This document shows positions 1 to 7,791 of a stretch of 64,000 nucleotides of DNA, in pieces. Each line of letters starts with the position of its first letter. Position 1 is the first letter of the stretch. Both the position numbers and the translations under genes were made by a program. The stretch is from Leisingera caerulea DSM 24564 (GTDB lineage: Bacteria > Pseudomonadota > Alphaproteobacteria > Rhodobacterales > Rhodobacteraceae). The notes below the pieces were generated by a model. The model saw only the letters and a list, made by a program, of their open reading frames with translations. It made no database searches and was not told where the DNA came from. The stretch lies in the NCBI RefSeq assembly GCF_000473325.1, contig NZ_KI421513.1, positions 1,807,217-1,871,216 of the forward strand, given 5' to 3'.

Positions 1-551
1 CGCTGCAGCTGGCGGCCGACTTCCGCAAGGAAGACGACACCACCCCGATCGTGCTGATGGGGTATTACAACCCGATCTACAACCGCGGCGTGGACAAATT
101 CCTGGAAGACGCCAAGGCCGCGGGCATCGACGGGCTGATCGTGGTGGACCTGCCGCCGGAAGAGGACGAAGAGCTGTGCATCCCGGCGCAGAAGGCGGGG
201 CTGAACTTTATCCGCCTGGCGACCCCGACCACCGATGATGCACGCCTGCCCAAGGTGCTGCAGAACACCTCCGGCTTTGTCTATTACGTCTCGATAACCG
301 GCATCACCGGCGCGGCAGAGGCTGAGGCCGGCGACGTCGGCCCGGAGGTCGCCCGCATCAAGGCGGCGACCGACCTGCCGATCATCGTGGGCTTTGGCAT
401 CAACACGCCCGAGAAAGCGCAAAACATTGCCTCGATCTCTGATGGCGCGGTGGTGGGCAGTGCCATCGTCAGCCAGATCGCGTCGGGCAAGTCGCCGGAG
501 GAGGTGCTGGCGTTTGTGAAGTCCCTCGCGGACGGCGCGCATAAGGGCTGA
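1..551 (+). CDS. trpA: Tryptophan synthase alpha subunit, 5'-truncated by the window edge
   Basis: TrpA cleaves indole-3-glycerol phosphate to indole and glyceraldehyde 3-phosphate in the cytoplasmic TrpAB complex. The reading frame is open from base 3, and the visible part is the C-terminal two thirds. It holds the family block MGYYNPI, the [11 protein letters not shown] strand with the active-site-region tyrosine, and the phosphate-binding PIIVGFGIN loop, ending with a typical C-terminal helix. The catalytic Glu and Asp near the N-terminus lie outside the window. A GTG near base 51 is internal and not a real start. A hairpin terminator follows about 80 bases downstream, so this is the last gene of its operon. 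The family call is secure. Confidence 0.95.
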   Translation, partial: LQLAADFRKEDDTTPIVLMGYYNPIYNRGVDKFLEDAKAAGIDGLIVVDLPPEEDEELCIPAQKAGLNFIRLATPTTDDARLPKVLQNTSGFVYYVSITGITGAAEAEAGDVGPEVARIKAATDLPIIVGFGINTPEKAQNIASISDGAVVGSAIVSQIASGKSPEEVLAFVKSLADGAHKG

Positions 552-630
552 GTTTCAAAACACTTCGGGCGGCACCCTCTCGTGGGGAGGGCCGGGCGGT
601 CCGAGTGCAAGATGCGGCAATAGTTGAGGA

Positions 631-656
631 AACCGCGCCTTCGGGTGCGGTTTTTT
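631..656 (+). terminator. Rho-independent terminator after trpA
   Basis: A nine-base-pair stem (AACCGCGCC with GGTGCGGTT, one G-T pair) closes a TTCG tetraloop and is followed by six T residues. It lies between trpA and the next gene, and it shows that the longer upstream ATG of the next reading frame is not the start. Confidence 0.85.
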
Positions 657-746
657 GCATTTTTAGGGGTGCGGCAAAGGCAGCGTTGCTTTTGCCGGGC
701 CGGATTGGTAAAAAAACTTTACCAAACGAAAGCGGGAGACAGTCCG

Positions 747-1913
747 GTGCCGGTGATCACCAATATCAACGACCTCAAGCGCATCTATGAACGCCGCGTG
801 CCGCGGATGTTCTATGACTATGCCGAAAGCGGCAGCTGGACAGAACAGACTTTCCGCGAGAACACCTCGGACTTTGAGCAGATCCGCCTGCGTCAGCGGG
901 TGGCGGTGGATATGACCGGACGCACCACCGCGTCCCAAATGATCGGCCAGGATGTGGCGATGCCGGTGGCGCTGGCGCCGGTGGGGCTGACGGGGATGCA
1001 GCACGCCGACGGCGAGATCAAGGCGGCCAAGGCGGCTGAGGAATTCGGGGTGCCGTTCACGCTCTCCACCATGTCGATCAACTCGATCGAGGAAGTGGCG
1101 GAGGCGACCTCCAAACCCTTCTGGTTCCAGCTTTATACGATGAAGGATGAGGATTATATCCGCCGCCTGATCCAGCGCGCCAAGGATGCCAAATGCTCCG
1201 CCCTGGTGATCACGCTGGATTTGCAGATCCTGGGCCAGCGCCACAAGGATCTGAAGAACGGCCTGTCGGCGCCGCCGAAGCTGACGCCCAGAACCATTGC
1301 CAACCTGATGACCAAATGGGCCTGGGGTATCGAGATGCTGGGCGCCAAGCGGCGTAATTTCGGCAATATCGTGGGCCACGTGCAGGGGGTCTCCGACACC
1401 TCGCAGCTGGGGGTCTGGACGGCAGAGCAGTTCGACCCGGCGCTGGACTGGGGCAAGGTCGAAAAGCTGATGGAGATGTGGGGCGGCAAGGTGATCCTGA
1501 AGGGAATCCTGGACGCCGAAGATGCCAGGATGGCGGCCAAGCTGGGGGCTGATGCCATCGTGGTCTCCAACCACGGCGGGCGGCAGCTGGACGGGGCGCT
1601 GAGCTCAATCCGGATGCTGCCGGAGATCATGGATGCCGTCGGCAATGACGTCGAGGTGCATCTGGACAGCGGTATCCGTTCCGGCCAGGACGTGCTGAAG
1701 GCGCTGGCGCTGGGGGCCAAAGGCACCATGATCGGGCGTGCCTTTGTCTATGGCCTGGGGGCCATGGGGCAGCAGGGCGTGACCGCTGCGCTGGACGTGA
1801 TTCGCAAGGAGCTGGACACCACCATGGCGCTGTGCGGCGAACGCTCTGTCGATGGCCTGGGCCGCCATAATCTGTTGATCCCCGAGGATTTCGGCGGCCG
1901 CTGGCAGGAATAA
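747..1913 (+). CDS. lldD: FMN-dependent alpha-hydroxy-acid dehydrogenase (L-lactate dehydrogenase-like)
   Basis: This is a member of the FMN-dependent alpha-hydroxy-acid oxidase/dehydrogenase family, most like quinone-linked L-lactate dehydrogenase, which oxidises L-lactate to pyruvate at the membrane. The GTG at 747 is chosen because GGGAG lies eight bases upstream, the product begins MPVITNINDLKR as is usual for the family, and the upstream ATG at 624 lies in front of a terminator. The product is 388 residues, normal for the family. The active-site motif SNHGGRQLDG is present, with the catalytic His near residue 276 and the substrate-binding Arg near 279, followed by the FMN-phosphate-binding region DSGIRSGQDV. 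The exact substrate (lactate, mandelate or glycolate) cannot be told from sequence, and no permease or regulator sits beside it. Confidence 0.85.
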   Translation: MPVITNINDLKRIYERRVPRMFYDYAESGSWTEQTFRENTSDFEQIRLRQRVAVDMTGRTTASQMIGQDVAMPVALAPVGLTGMQHADGEIKAAKAAEEFGVPFTLSTMSINSIEEVAEATSKPFWFQLYTMKDEDYIRRLIQRAKDAKCSALVITLDLQILGQRHKDLKNGLSAPPKLTPRTIANLMTKWAWGIEMLGAKRRNFGNIVGHVQGVSDTSQLGVWTAEQFDPALDWGKVEKLMEMWGGKVILKGILDAEDARMAAKLGADAIVVSNHGGRQLDGALSSIRMLPEIMDAVGNDVEVHLDSGIRSGQDVLKALALGAKGTMIGRAFVYGLGAMGQQGVTAALDVIRKELDTTMALCGERSVDGLGRHNLLIPEDFGGRWQE

Positions 1914-2000
1914 CGTGGTTGGACACCCGGGCAGGGGGCGTTCCGCGGGCTTTGCCCCCTTCCCAAACAGCGGCATCCGGTTTATAGGCACGGCTTCACG

Positions 2001-2027
2001 CGGGGTGACAGCCTTGGAGGCACCCCG
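2001..2027 (+). promoter_or_regulatory. Hairpin in the rplY leader
   Basis: CGGGGTG and CACCCCG form a perfect seven-base-pair stem about 22 bases before the rplY start, and the loop contains CTTGGAGG, which resembles a ribosome-binding site. It could be a leader control element, but no known motif was matched. Confidence 0.3.
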
Positions 2028-2049
2028 ATAGTCATATTGGAGAATTAAG

Positions 2050-2685
2050 ATGGCAAAAGAGATTCCTGATCTCGTAGCCCAGGAACGTGCGGGGACAGGC
2101 AAGGGCGCCGCTCGCGCTGCGCGCCGCGCAGGCATGGTTCCGGGTGTGGTTTATGGCGGTGACGTGGATCCGGTCGCGATCCAGATCCCGTTCAACGAAC
2201 TGCTGAAAAAGCTGAAAGCCGGCCAGTTCAAGTCCACTCTGTGGAACCTGAAAGTGGACGGCCACGACGACGTGCGCGTGATCTGCCGCGACGTGCAGCG
2301 CGATGTGGTCAAGGACCTGCCGACCCACTTCGACCTGATGCGCCTGCGCCGCACCTCGAAGATCAACCTGTTCATCCCGGTTGAGTTCATCAACGAGGAC
2401 GAAGCGCCCGGCATCAAGAAGGGCGGCATGCTGAACGTGACGCGTCCCGAGGTTGAGCTGGTTGTGACCGCCGGCGACATCCCCGAGAAGCTGGTTGTCG
2501 ACATGGCTGGCCTGAACATCGGCGACGTTGTCACCATCTCGTCGATCGAGCTGCCGAAAGGCACCAAGCCGACCATCGACCGCGACTTCGTGATCGCCAA
2601 CATCGCATCCCCGGGCGGCCTGGCCGCTGCTGATGAGGACGGCGAAGAGGGCGAAGAAGTCGAAGCGACTGAAGTCGAACAATAA
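2050..2685 (+). CDS. rplY: 50S ribosomal protein L25/general stress protein Ctc
   Basis: This protein binds 5S rRNA in the large ribosomal subunit. At 211 residues it is the long (TL5/Ctc) form: an N-terminal L25 domain (about residues 1-95, opening [28 protein letters not shown]) plus the C-terminal beta domain, ending in an acidic tail rich in Glu and Asp. GGAG lies eight bases before the ATG. It is followed by a strong terminator, so it appears to be monocistronic. pth, its usual neighbour, lies about 1.5 kb further on, separated by a flavoprotein gene. Confidence 0.96.
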   Translation: MAKEIPDLVAQERAGTGKGAARAARRAGMVPGVVYGGDVDPVAIQIPFNELLKKLKAGQFKSTLWNLKVDGHDDVRVICRDVQRDVVKDLPTHFDLMRLRRTSKINLFIPVEFINEDEAPGIKKGGMLNVTRPEVELVVTAGDIPEKLVVDMAGLNIGDVVTISSIELPKGTKPTIDRDFVIANIASPGGLAAADEDGEEGEEVEATEVEQ

Positions 2686-2714
2686 GAACCGCACCCAGTC
2701 GGGTATCGGTTTCG

Positions 2715-2740
2715 CGGGCTCCCATCCGGGGGCCCGTTTT
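2715..2740 (+). terminator. Rho-independent terminator after rplY
   Basis: CGGGCTCCC pairs with GGGGGCCCG over nine positions (one G-T), with loop ATCC, and runs directly into TTTT. Confidence 0.85.
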
Positions 2741-2824
2741 CTTTTGTGCGGCGCGCGGTCCGCAAGTGATTGACTTTCCCAGGCGCCGCTGCCCCATTTC
2801 GGTTTGAAGAAACGGGAGCAGGGC

Positions 2825-4066
2825 ATGGCCGATTACGATATTGCCATTGCAGGCGCAGGCGCAGTGGGCATGAGCTGCGCGCTGTGGGCGCAGATGCGCG
2901 GGCACCGGGTGCTGCTGGCGGATCCCAATCCGCCGGGGTCGGGTGCCAGCTATGGCAATGCCTGCACGCTTGCGACCTATGCCTGCCTGCCGGTGAACAG
3001 CCCCTCAGTGCTGACGGGCCTGCCCGGCCTGATGTTTTCCAAGGACAGCCCGCTGTCGCTGTCGTATGCCCATGCGCTGCGCAATCCGCGCTGGATGCTG
3101 GCCTTTCTGGCCAATTGCCGCAGCGGCCCCTCGCGCCGGATTGCAGGCCATCTGGCGGATCTGATGGCCCATGCCGATGCCGGGATCAACCCGCTGATCG
3201 AGGCCGCGGGGGCCCAGGATCTGGTGGTGGAGCGCGGCCAGCTGTCCGTCTGGTCCACGGCATCGGCGGCGGAGGCGGCCACGGCGGATCTGAAACAGCG
3301 CCGCGCGCTGGGGGTGCCCTGGCGCGAGGTCGGTCCGGACGAAGCGCTGGAGATGGAGCCGGGCCTGCGCCTGCCGGTGAAACGTGCGGTGCATTTCCAT
3401 GCCGCCCGGCATTTGCGCGACCCGCTTGAGTTCATCACCCGGATGCACCGGGCCTTTACGGAGCTGGGCGGCACAACACTGCAGGCGCCGGTGGAGGCGG
3501 TGCGGGCCTCCGCTAACGGGGTCGAAGTGCGGGCAGAGGGCCAAACCCTGACGGCGGGCCGGGCGGTGATTGCCGGCGGGGCCTTCTCGAAACGCATCAA
3601 GGGGGCGGGCACGGACAAGCTGCCGCTGGGCACTGAGCGCGGCTATCACCTGATGTATGAAGGCGAGGCGCACCGGGTGACGCGGCCTGTCGGCTGGGGC
3701 GAGGCGGGATTTTACGCGGTGCCCCACGCGCAGGGCCTGCGCCTGACCGGCACGGTGGAGATTGCATCGCTGGAGGCGCCTGCGAACCGGCGCCGGCTGG
3801 CCTATATCGCCCGCAAGGGGGCAGAGATGCTGGGGCCGCTGCCTCCGCCCGGCAGCGAATGGCTGGGCTACCGCCCGACCTTGCCCGACTCGCTGCCTGT
3901 GATCGGGCCCAGCCCGCACACGGACCGGGTGCTGTATGCCTTTGGCCACCAGCACATCGGACTGACCCTGAGCGGCATCACCGGGCGGCTGATCGCGGAT
4001 CTGGCGGAAGGCCGCCAGCCCAATGTCGATCTGGCGCCGTTTGCGGCAGACCGGGCCTTTGCCTGA
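2825..4066 (+). CDS. FAD-dependent oxidoreductase, D-amino-acid dehydrogenase (DadA)-like
   Basis: The protein is a flavin-linked amine/amino-acid oxidoreductase of the DAO/DadA family. The N-terminal Rossmann motif GAGAVGMSCA, the acidic strand end (LLADPN) and the SYGNAC segment define FAD binding, and the C-terminal GYRPTLPDSLPVIG...GHQHIGLTLSG block is the second flavin-contact region of DadA-like enzymes. The ATG at 2825 is preferred over 2804 because GGGAG precedes it at normal spacing and the product (413 residues) then begins directly with the Rossmann fold. It sits alone between the rplY terminator and pth. The substrate is unknown; a D-amino acid or secondary amine is likely by family. 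Confidence 0.8.
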   Translation: MADYDIAIAGAGAVGMSCALWAQMRGHRVLLADPNPPGSGASYGNACTLATYACLPVNSPSVLTGLPGLMFSKDSPLSLSYAHALRNPRWMLAFLANCRSGPSRRIAGHLADLMAHADAGINPLIEAAGAQDLVVERGQLSVWSTASAAEAATADLKQRRALGVPWREVGPDEALEMEPGLRLPVKRAVHFHAARHLRDPLEFITRMHRAFTELGGTTLQAPVEAVRASANGVEVRAEGQTLTAGRAVIAGGAFSKRIKGAGTDKLPLGTERGYHLMYEGEAHRVTRPVGWGEAGFYAVPHAQGLRLTGTVEIASLEAPANRRRLAYIARKGAEMLGPLPPPGSEWLGYRPTLPDSLPVIGPSPHTDRVLYAFGHQHIGLTLSGITGRLIADLAEGRQPNVDLAPFAADRAFA

Positions 4067-4142
4067 GGGCGCGGGCCTCTGGATTCCGCGGCCCAAATAG
4101 GGCATCACTCGGTTTCCCTGAAACGCAGATTGAGCACCGCCC

Positions 4143-4826
4143 ATGAAACTTTTTGTCGGCCTTGGCAATCCTGGCCCGAAATATGAGCGCAACCGCCATA
4201 ACATCGGATTCATGGCGCTGGATCAGATTGCTGCGGACCATGGGTTCAGTCCCTGGAAGTCCAAGTTTCAGGCGCTGATCAGCGAAGGGGTCCTGGGCGG
4301 CGAAAAGGTGCTGCTCTTGAAGCCGCAGACCTTCATGAACCTGTCTGGCCAGTCGGTGGGGGAGGCGATGCGGTTCTACAAGCTGACGCCCGCCGATGTG
4401 GTTGTGCTGCATGACGAGCTGGACCTGGCGCCGGGCAAGGCGCGCATGAAGCAGGGCGGCGGCCATGCGGGCCACAACGGCCTGCGCTCCATCCATTCGC
4501 ACATCGGCGCGGATTACGCGCGGGTGCGGCTGGGGATCGGCCATCCGGGCCACAAGGACGCGGTCGCGGGCTATGTGCTGCGCGACTTCCCCAAGGCGGA
4601 CGAGGGCTGGCTGGATGACCTGATGCGCGGCATTTCCGACGGCGCGGCAGAGCTGGCGAAGGGCGATGGCGGCAAGTTCATGAATGCGGTTGCCCTGCGC
4701 GTGGCGCCGCCGCGCAGCTCCGCCACCAAGCCCAAGGCAGAGGCAAAGGCGGAGAAGGCAGCCAGCGAAGAGGTGGCGCCGGACACCCGCTCGCCGCTGG
4801 AAAAACTGATGGACAAGTTCAAGTAA
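4143..4826 (+). CDS. pth: Peptidyl-tRNA hydrolase
   Basis: This enzyme releases peptides from prematurely dissociated peptidyl-tRNA and is essential in the cytoplasm. The N-terminus carries GLGNPGPKYERNRHNIGF with the catalytic His near residue 19 and the Asn of GNPG. HDELDLAPG, with the partner Asp, and GGHAGHNGLRS follow. The family core ends near residue 190, and the last 35 or so residues are an Ala/Lys/Glu-rich tail seen in alphaproteobacterial members. The next gene begins 16 bases downstream, so the two are probably co-transcribed. Confidence 0.96.
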   Translation: MKLFVGLGNPGPKYERNRHNIGFMALDQIAADHGFSPWKSKFQALISEGVLGGEKVLLLKPQTFMNLSGQSVGEAMRFYKLTPADVVVLHDELDLAPGKARMKQGGGHAGHNGLRSIHSHIGADYARVRLGIGHPGHKDAVAGYVLRDFPKADEGWLDDLMRGISDGAAELAKGDGGKFMNAVALRVAPPRSSATKPKAEAKAEKAASEEVAPDTRSPLEKLMDKFK

Positions 4827-4842
4827 GCCGGGAGACAGGCAG

Positions 4843-5763
4843 ATGGTGAAACTGATTATCGACACCGACCCGGGCATCGACGATGCCATGGCGATCTTCT
4901 ATGCCGCCGCGGCGCCGGACATTGACCTCTTGGGCCTGACCACGATCTTCGGCAATGTGACCACCGCGACAGCCACCCGCAACGCGCTGCGCCTCCTGGA
5001 AGCGGCCGGGCTGGATGTGCCGGTGGCCTCTGGCGCCACCGCGCCCCTGGTGCTGCCGCCATTCAAACCGTCCTCCCATGTACACGGGGACGAGGGCTTT
5101 GGCGACATCCCGGCGGCAGAGCCCAAGGGCAAACCGCTGGAGGAGGACGCCGCGGATTTCCTGTGCCGCATGGCGCGCGAGCACAAGGGGGAGCTGGTGG
5201 TCTGCCCGATCGGCCCGCTGACCAACATCGCCCTGGCCATGCAGCGCGACCCGGAATTCATTGAAAACGTCAAATCCATCGTGGTGATGGGAGGCTCGCT
5301 GGAGGAGGGCGGCAATATCACGCCCCATGCCGAGGCCAATATCTATCACGATCCGCACGCCGCGGATGTGGTCTGCCAAGGCGGGGAAAAAGTGGTGTTT
5401 GTCGGCCTGGACGTCACCCACCGCATCCTGTGCACGGCAGAGGACTTCGAGGCGATTGCGGCCAAGTCGCCTGAGCTGGGCGGCATGCTGCAGGAGATGT
5501 CGTATTTCTATCTCAAGTTCTACTTGGAGGTCGCGGGCAAGAACGGCTGCTCGCTGCATGACCCGGCGGCGGTGATCGCCTGCACCCATCCTGAGCTGTT
5601 CGGGATGCGCGATGTGCCGCTTGAAGTCTCCTGCGGGGGCGAGACCTCCGGCGCTACGCTGGCCGCGCCGGACAGCGGGCGCGACCCGGTGAAAGTCTGC
5701 ATGACGGTAGAAGCTGACAGGGTGAAATCGCTGTTCCTGAAGCGGTTGACGCTGCTGCCGTAA
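4843..5763 (+). CDS. Inosine-uridine-preferring nucleoside hydrolase
   Basis: The protein hydrolyses the N-glycosidic bond of ribonucleosides for purine or pyrimidine salvage. The calcium-binding signature DTDPGIDDA lies at residues 7-15, followed by LTTIFGNVT, and the second Asp-containing block SLHDPAAV lies near residue 245, as in IunH/Rih enzymes. It is 306 residues, normal for the family. GGGAG precedes the ATG, and the gene follows pth by 16 bases. Substrate preference cannot be assigned from sequence. Confidence 0.88.
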   Translation: MVKLIIDTDPGIDDAMAIFYAAAAPDIDLLGLTTIFGNVTTATATRNALRLLEAAGLDVPVASGATAPLVLPPFKPSSHVHGDEGFGDIPAAEPKGKPLEEDAADFLCRMAREHKGELVVCPIGPLTNIALAMQRDPEFIENVKSIVVMGGSLEEGGNITPHAEANIYHDPHAADVVCQGGEKVVFVGLDVTHRILCTAEDFEAIAAKSPELGGMLQEMSYFYLKFYLEVAGKNGCSLHDPAAVIACTHPELFGMRDVPLEVSCGGETSGATLAAPDSGRDPVKVCMTVEADRVKSLFLKRLTLLP

Positions 5764-5930
5764 AGCGATGACCGCAATCCCGGCTCTGCGCTTGGGGGCG
5801 TTTTTCTGCAGGTAAGCCGGTTCGGCCGTGCTCCCCGGCTGGCGGGCTGGTGCCGCGGGGATTGGAAATTGCTGCTCCCTCCACCGGGGCGGCCGGCGGC
5901 CATGCGGTGGAAGCGGCCCCGGATGCGGCC

Positions 5931-6254
5931 CTAGGCGCCGTTGCCGCGCGGTTTGCCGGGGAAGGCGGCTTCGGTTGACAGAAGCCTGCTGAGCGTTTCC
6001 AGAGAGCCGTCAGTGGCCAGCGAAGCGACAAGGTCCGCAACCCGCGCTTGTGTCTTGCCGATGGCATCGGCGGCGGCGTCAAGCTCATCCAGGTGCTGGC
6101 CGGCAAAGCTGCTGTCCTGGCGGCGCGAACGCTCCAGCCCTTCGGAGGCAGCATCAAAGGCTTCACGTGCTTGGGCGTAGTCCTGGGCTGCGGCGATCAC
6201 GGCCCGGATGCGTTCCGTCTGCGTTTCAGGGAGGGGCGCACTGCTGGCGTTCAT
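5931..6254 (-). CDS. Hypothetical helical protein
   Basis: A 107-residue protein of unknown function. It is rich in Ala, Glu, Gln and Arg, has no signal peptide or membrane segment, and looks almost entirely alpha-helical with possible coiled coil at residues 15-75. GGAG precedes the ATG at good spacing. Codon use is high-GC like the neighbouring real genes. It is transcribed away from the XRE regulator gene, with about 290 bases of AT-richer DNA between them that hold two palindromes, so the two may share regulation. I do not recognise the family. Confidence 0.6.
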   Translation of the reverse strand: MNASSAPLPETQTERIRAVIAAAQDYAQAREAFDAASEGLERSRRQDSSFAGQHLDELDAAADAIGKTQARVADLVASLATDGSLETLSRLLSTEAAFPGKPRGNGA

Positions 6255-6413
6255 TTGAGCAAATCTCCAAGCGTCATCAGATAAGGCAGGGCGGCGTTAC
6301 CAAGCTGCTGCCGGCGGGGCCGACGGGCCTGTTCAGGAAACCTGCGCGGCGCAGCCTGCTCCGTTGAGTGTTTGAGGTTCTGCGTGTCATCGCGGTCTCC
6401 GGCATATCGGCGC

Positions 6414-6433
6414 GATAGAAATATAGTTCTATC
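6414..6433. promoter_or_regulatory. Inverted repeat upstream of the XRE gene
   Basis: GATAGAA and TTCTATC form perfect seven-base arms around ATATAG. The core ATAGTTCT recurs in the palindrome next to the XRE start (6529-6536), which suggests two binding sites for the same protein, possibly XRE itself. Confidence 0.4.
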
Positions 6434-6506
6434 AACAAGCAGGTGTAAATCGGATTCTGAGGGCTGTATTCCAAATTGCTGCACCTCATCCTTTCGTATA
6501 TCGACT

Positions 6507-6512
6507 TATAAT
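6507..6512 (+). promoter_or_regulatory. Possible -10 element for the XRE gene
   Basis: A perfect TATAAT lies 29 bases before the ATG at 6541. No convincing -35 hexamer is seen, which would fit an activated promoter. The palindrome at 6524-6535 would fall in the first bases of the transcript. Confidence 0.35.
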
Positions 6513-6523
6513 TCTATTTGCAG

Positions 6524-6535
6524 GAACTATAGTTC
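6524..6535. promoter_or_regulatory. Palindromic operator at the XRE start
   Basis: GAACTATAGTTC is a perfect 12-base palindrome that ends five bases before the ATG. Its position suits autorepression by the XRE protein. Confidence 0.45.
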
Positions 6536-6540
6536 TGTGT

Positions 6541-6897
6541 ATGCTTCTGGGCATGAGTGAAAACGGTGGAAAAACACATCTGGGTGCAGATGGCGGCATT
6601 GAGCTTTGGAGGCAGCGGCTGCGTCAGGCGCTGGACATCCGGGGGCTTGACTATGACGAGGTTTCTGAAGCTGCGGGCAACAATCCGGAGTACGTCAGCA
6701 AAGTTCTGAACGGCCGCTTTAATCCTACAGTGGCCCGGATCATCCGGATCTGTGAAGTTGCCAATATCGATATGGCTTATCTGTTTTCGGATGAGCCGAA
6801 TGCGGATGACCGCAGCGTGTTGGACAAGGCTGCAGACCTGACCGAAGATGACGCAAAACTAGTTAACCGTCTCATCAGCAGCGCCCGCGCGCGCTGA
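6541..6897 (+). CDS. XRE/Cro-type helix-turn-helix transcriptional regulator
   Basis: A 118-residue DNA-binding protein. The helix-turn-helix covers roughly residues 27-80 (YDEVSEAAGNNPEYVSKVLNG is the recognition region), followed by an acidic C-terminal segment with no enzymatic or ligand-binding domain. An alternative ATG at 6553 would shorten it by four residues; neither has a strong ribosome-binding site. Palindromes overlap its promoter, suggesting autoregulation. It lies directly before the luxR-luxI pair in the same direction, so it may set the threshold of quorum sensing, but this is inference from position only. Confidence 0.75.
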   Translation: MLLGMSENGGKTHLGADGGIELWRQRLRQALDIRGLDYDEVSEAAGNNPEYVSKVLNGRFNPTVARIIRICEVANIDMAYLFSDEPNADDRSVLDKAADLTEDDAKLVNRLISSARAR

Positions 6898-7020
6898 TTC
6901 TATCCTTTCTACAATACGCTCAAACAGGTGGGTTCCTTGGCGGGGCCTTTCCTGGTTGGCCTTGGCAACCGTGCGCAACAGCACTTCGAGGGTCGCCGCG
7001 GTGATCTTCTCTCTTTGCAT
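6859..7020 (-). CDS. Possible small protein, 53 residues, antisense to the XRE 3' end
   Basis: An ATG on the minus strand at 7018-7020 opens a 53-codon frame that begins MQREKITAATLEVLLRTVAK and ends 39 bases inside the XRE gene on the opposite strand. The first 35 codons have high GC at third positions like genuine genes here, and the product would form an amphipathic helix. There is no good ribosome-binding site. It may be a real small gene, a remnant, or chance. Confidence 0.3.
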   Translation of the reverse strand: MQREKITAATLEVLLRTVAKANQERPRQGTHLFERIVERIESARAGAADETVN

Positions 7021-7041
7021 AGTCCAGCCCAGGTTTAAAAT

Positions 7042-7057
7042 TTATCATTTGTGATAA
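7042..7057. promoter_or_regulatory. Dyad in front of luxR (possible lux-box-like site)
   Basis: TTATCA and TGATAA form perfect six-base arms around TTTG, just upstream of the luxR-type gene. Position and symmetry suit binding of a LuxR-type or XRE dimer, but it does not match the classical lux box exactly. Confidence 0.35.
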
Positions 7058-7094
7058 TCGCTTTTTGCGGTATCGTAATATTTGGTTGCATACT

Positions 7095-7730
7095 ATGCGT
7101 GTGGATTACAATATGAGAAGTGATATTCGCGGCATTCTTTTAAGGTCATTGGATGAAATTTCCGAGAGCGGGTATTCCATCGGTGTGGGCTTCGACGGGG
7201 TCGAACCGGTCTTTGTCCACAGCACCTACGCGCAGCGCTGGGTGGACCGGTATGTCGACCAGGCCTACCTGCTGGCCGACCCGACCATTCAGTTCGGATT
7301 GAGCAGCACGGGCTGGGTCACCTGGAAGGAGCTGGAGCGGCTGTTTCCGTCTTCAAGGACGTTTTTCGAAGATGCCGCGAATTACGGGCTGGTGCACGGC
7401 AACACCCTGGCGATCAGCGCTGACGGGCGGGTGTCCGTGCTCAGCTGTTCCGGCCCGGAATGGAACAACGAGGAGCTGCGGATCGCCCGGGCAGCCCTCT
7501 ATGCTTTGCACGCACTGGAATATGAGCCGTCGAATTCAATCACCCTCACGGCTCCCGTTAAAGATGTTCTGAGGATGATGTGCAACGGCTGCAAAGATCA
7601 GGAAATCGCGGAGAATTTGGGCGTCAAACTGGAAACGGTCAGAGCACGGCGGCGGACGGCGATGCAAGCGCTGGAGGCTAAAACAAGCGCTCAGCTCATA
7701 TCACAAGTAATAAAATTCGGACTGATCTGA
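7095..7730 (+). CDS. LuxR-family quorum-sensing transcriptional regulator
   Basis: The product has an N-terminal autoinducer-binding domain (about residues 10-140, with the conserved pattern RWVDRYVDQAYLLADPTI then GWVTW) and a C-terminal LuxR-type helix-turn-helix (CKDQEIAENLGVKLETVRARR). It should bind the acyl-homoserine lactone made by the LuxI homologue encoded 61 bases downstream. The usual LTxRE at the start of the HTH is replaced by LTAPVKD, so the conserved Glu is missing. Start choice is uncertain: TTG 7065, ATG 7095 and ATG 7113 are all possible and none has a strong ribosome-binding site. The 5' part is lower in GC than neighbouring genes, which suggests acquisition. Confidence 0.85.
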   Translation: MRVDYNMRSDIRGILLRSLDEISESGYSIGVGFDGVEPVFVHSTYAQRWVDRYVDQAYLLADPTIQFGLSSTGWVTWKELERLFPSSRTFFEDAANYGLVHGNTLAISADGRVSVLSCSGPEWNNEELRIARAALYALHALEYEPSNSITLTAPVKDVLRMMCNGCKDQEIAENLGVKLETVRARRRTAMQALEAKTSAQLISQVIKFGLI

Positions 7731-7791
7731 CAGTTCAGGATTCCAAACGGCTGGGAGCCTTCGATCATGGCGCTGCAAAAAGGAGAGCGTC

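Noticed and set aside
6251..6489. Two overlapping minus-strand frames upstream of the 107-residue hypothetical gene
   Set aside because: They cover the operator-like palindrome, have no convincing ribosome-binding site and no recognisable pattern; treated as non-coding.
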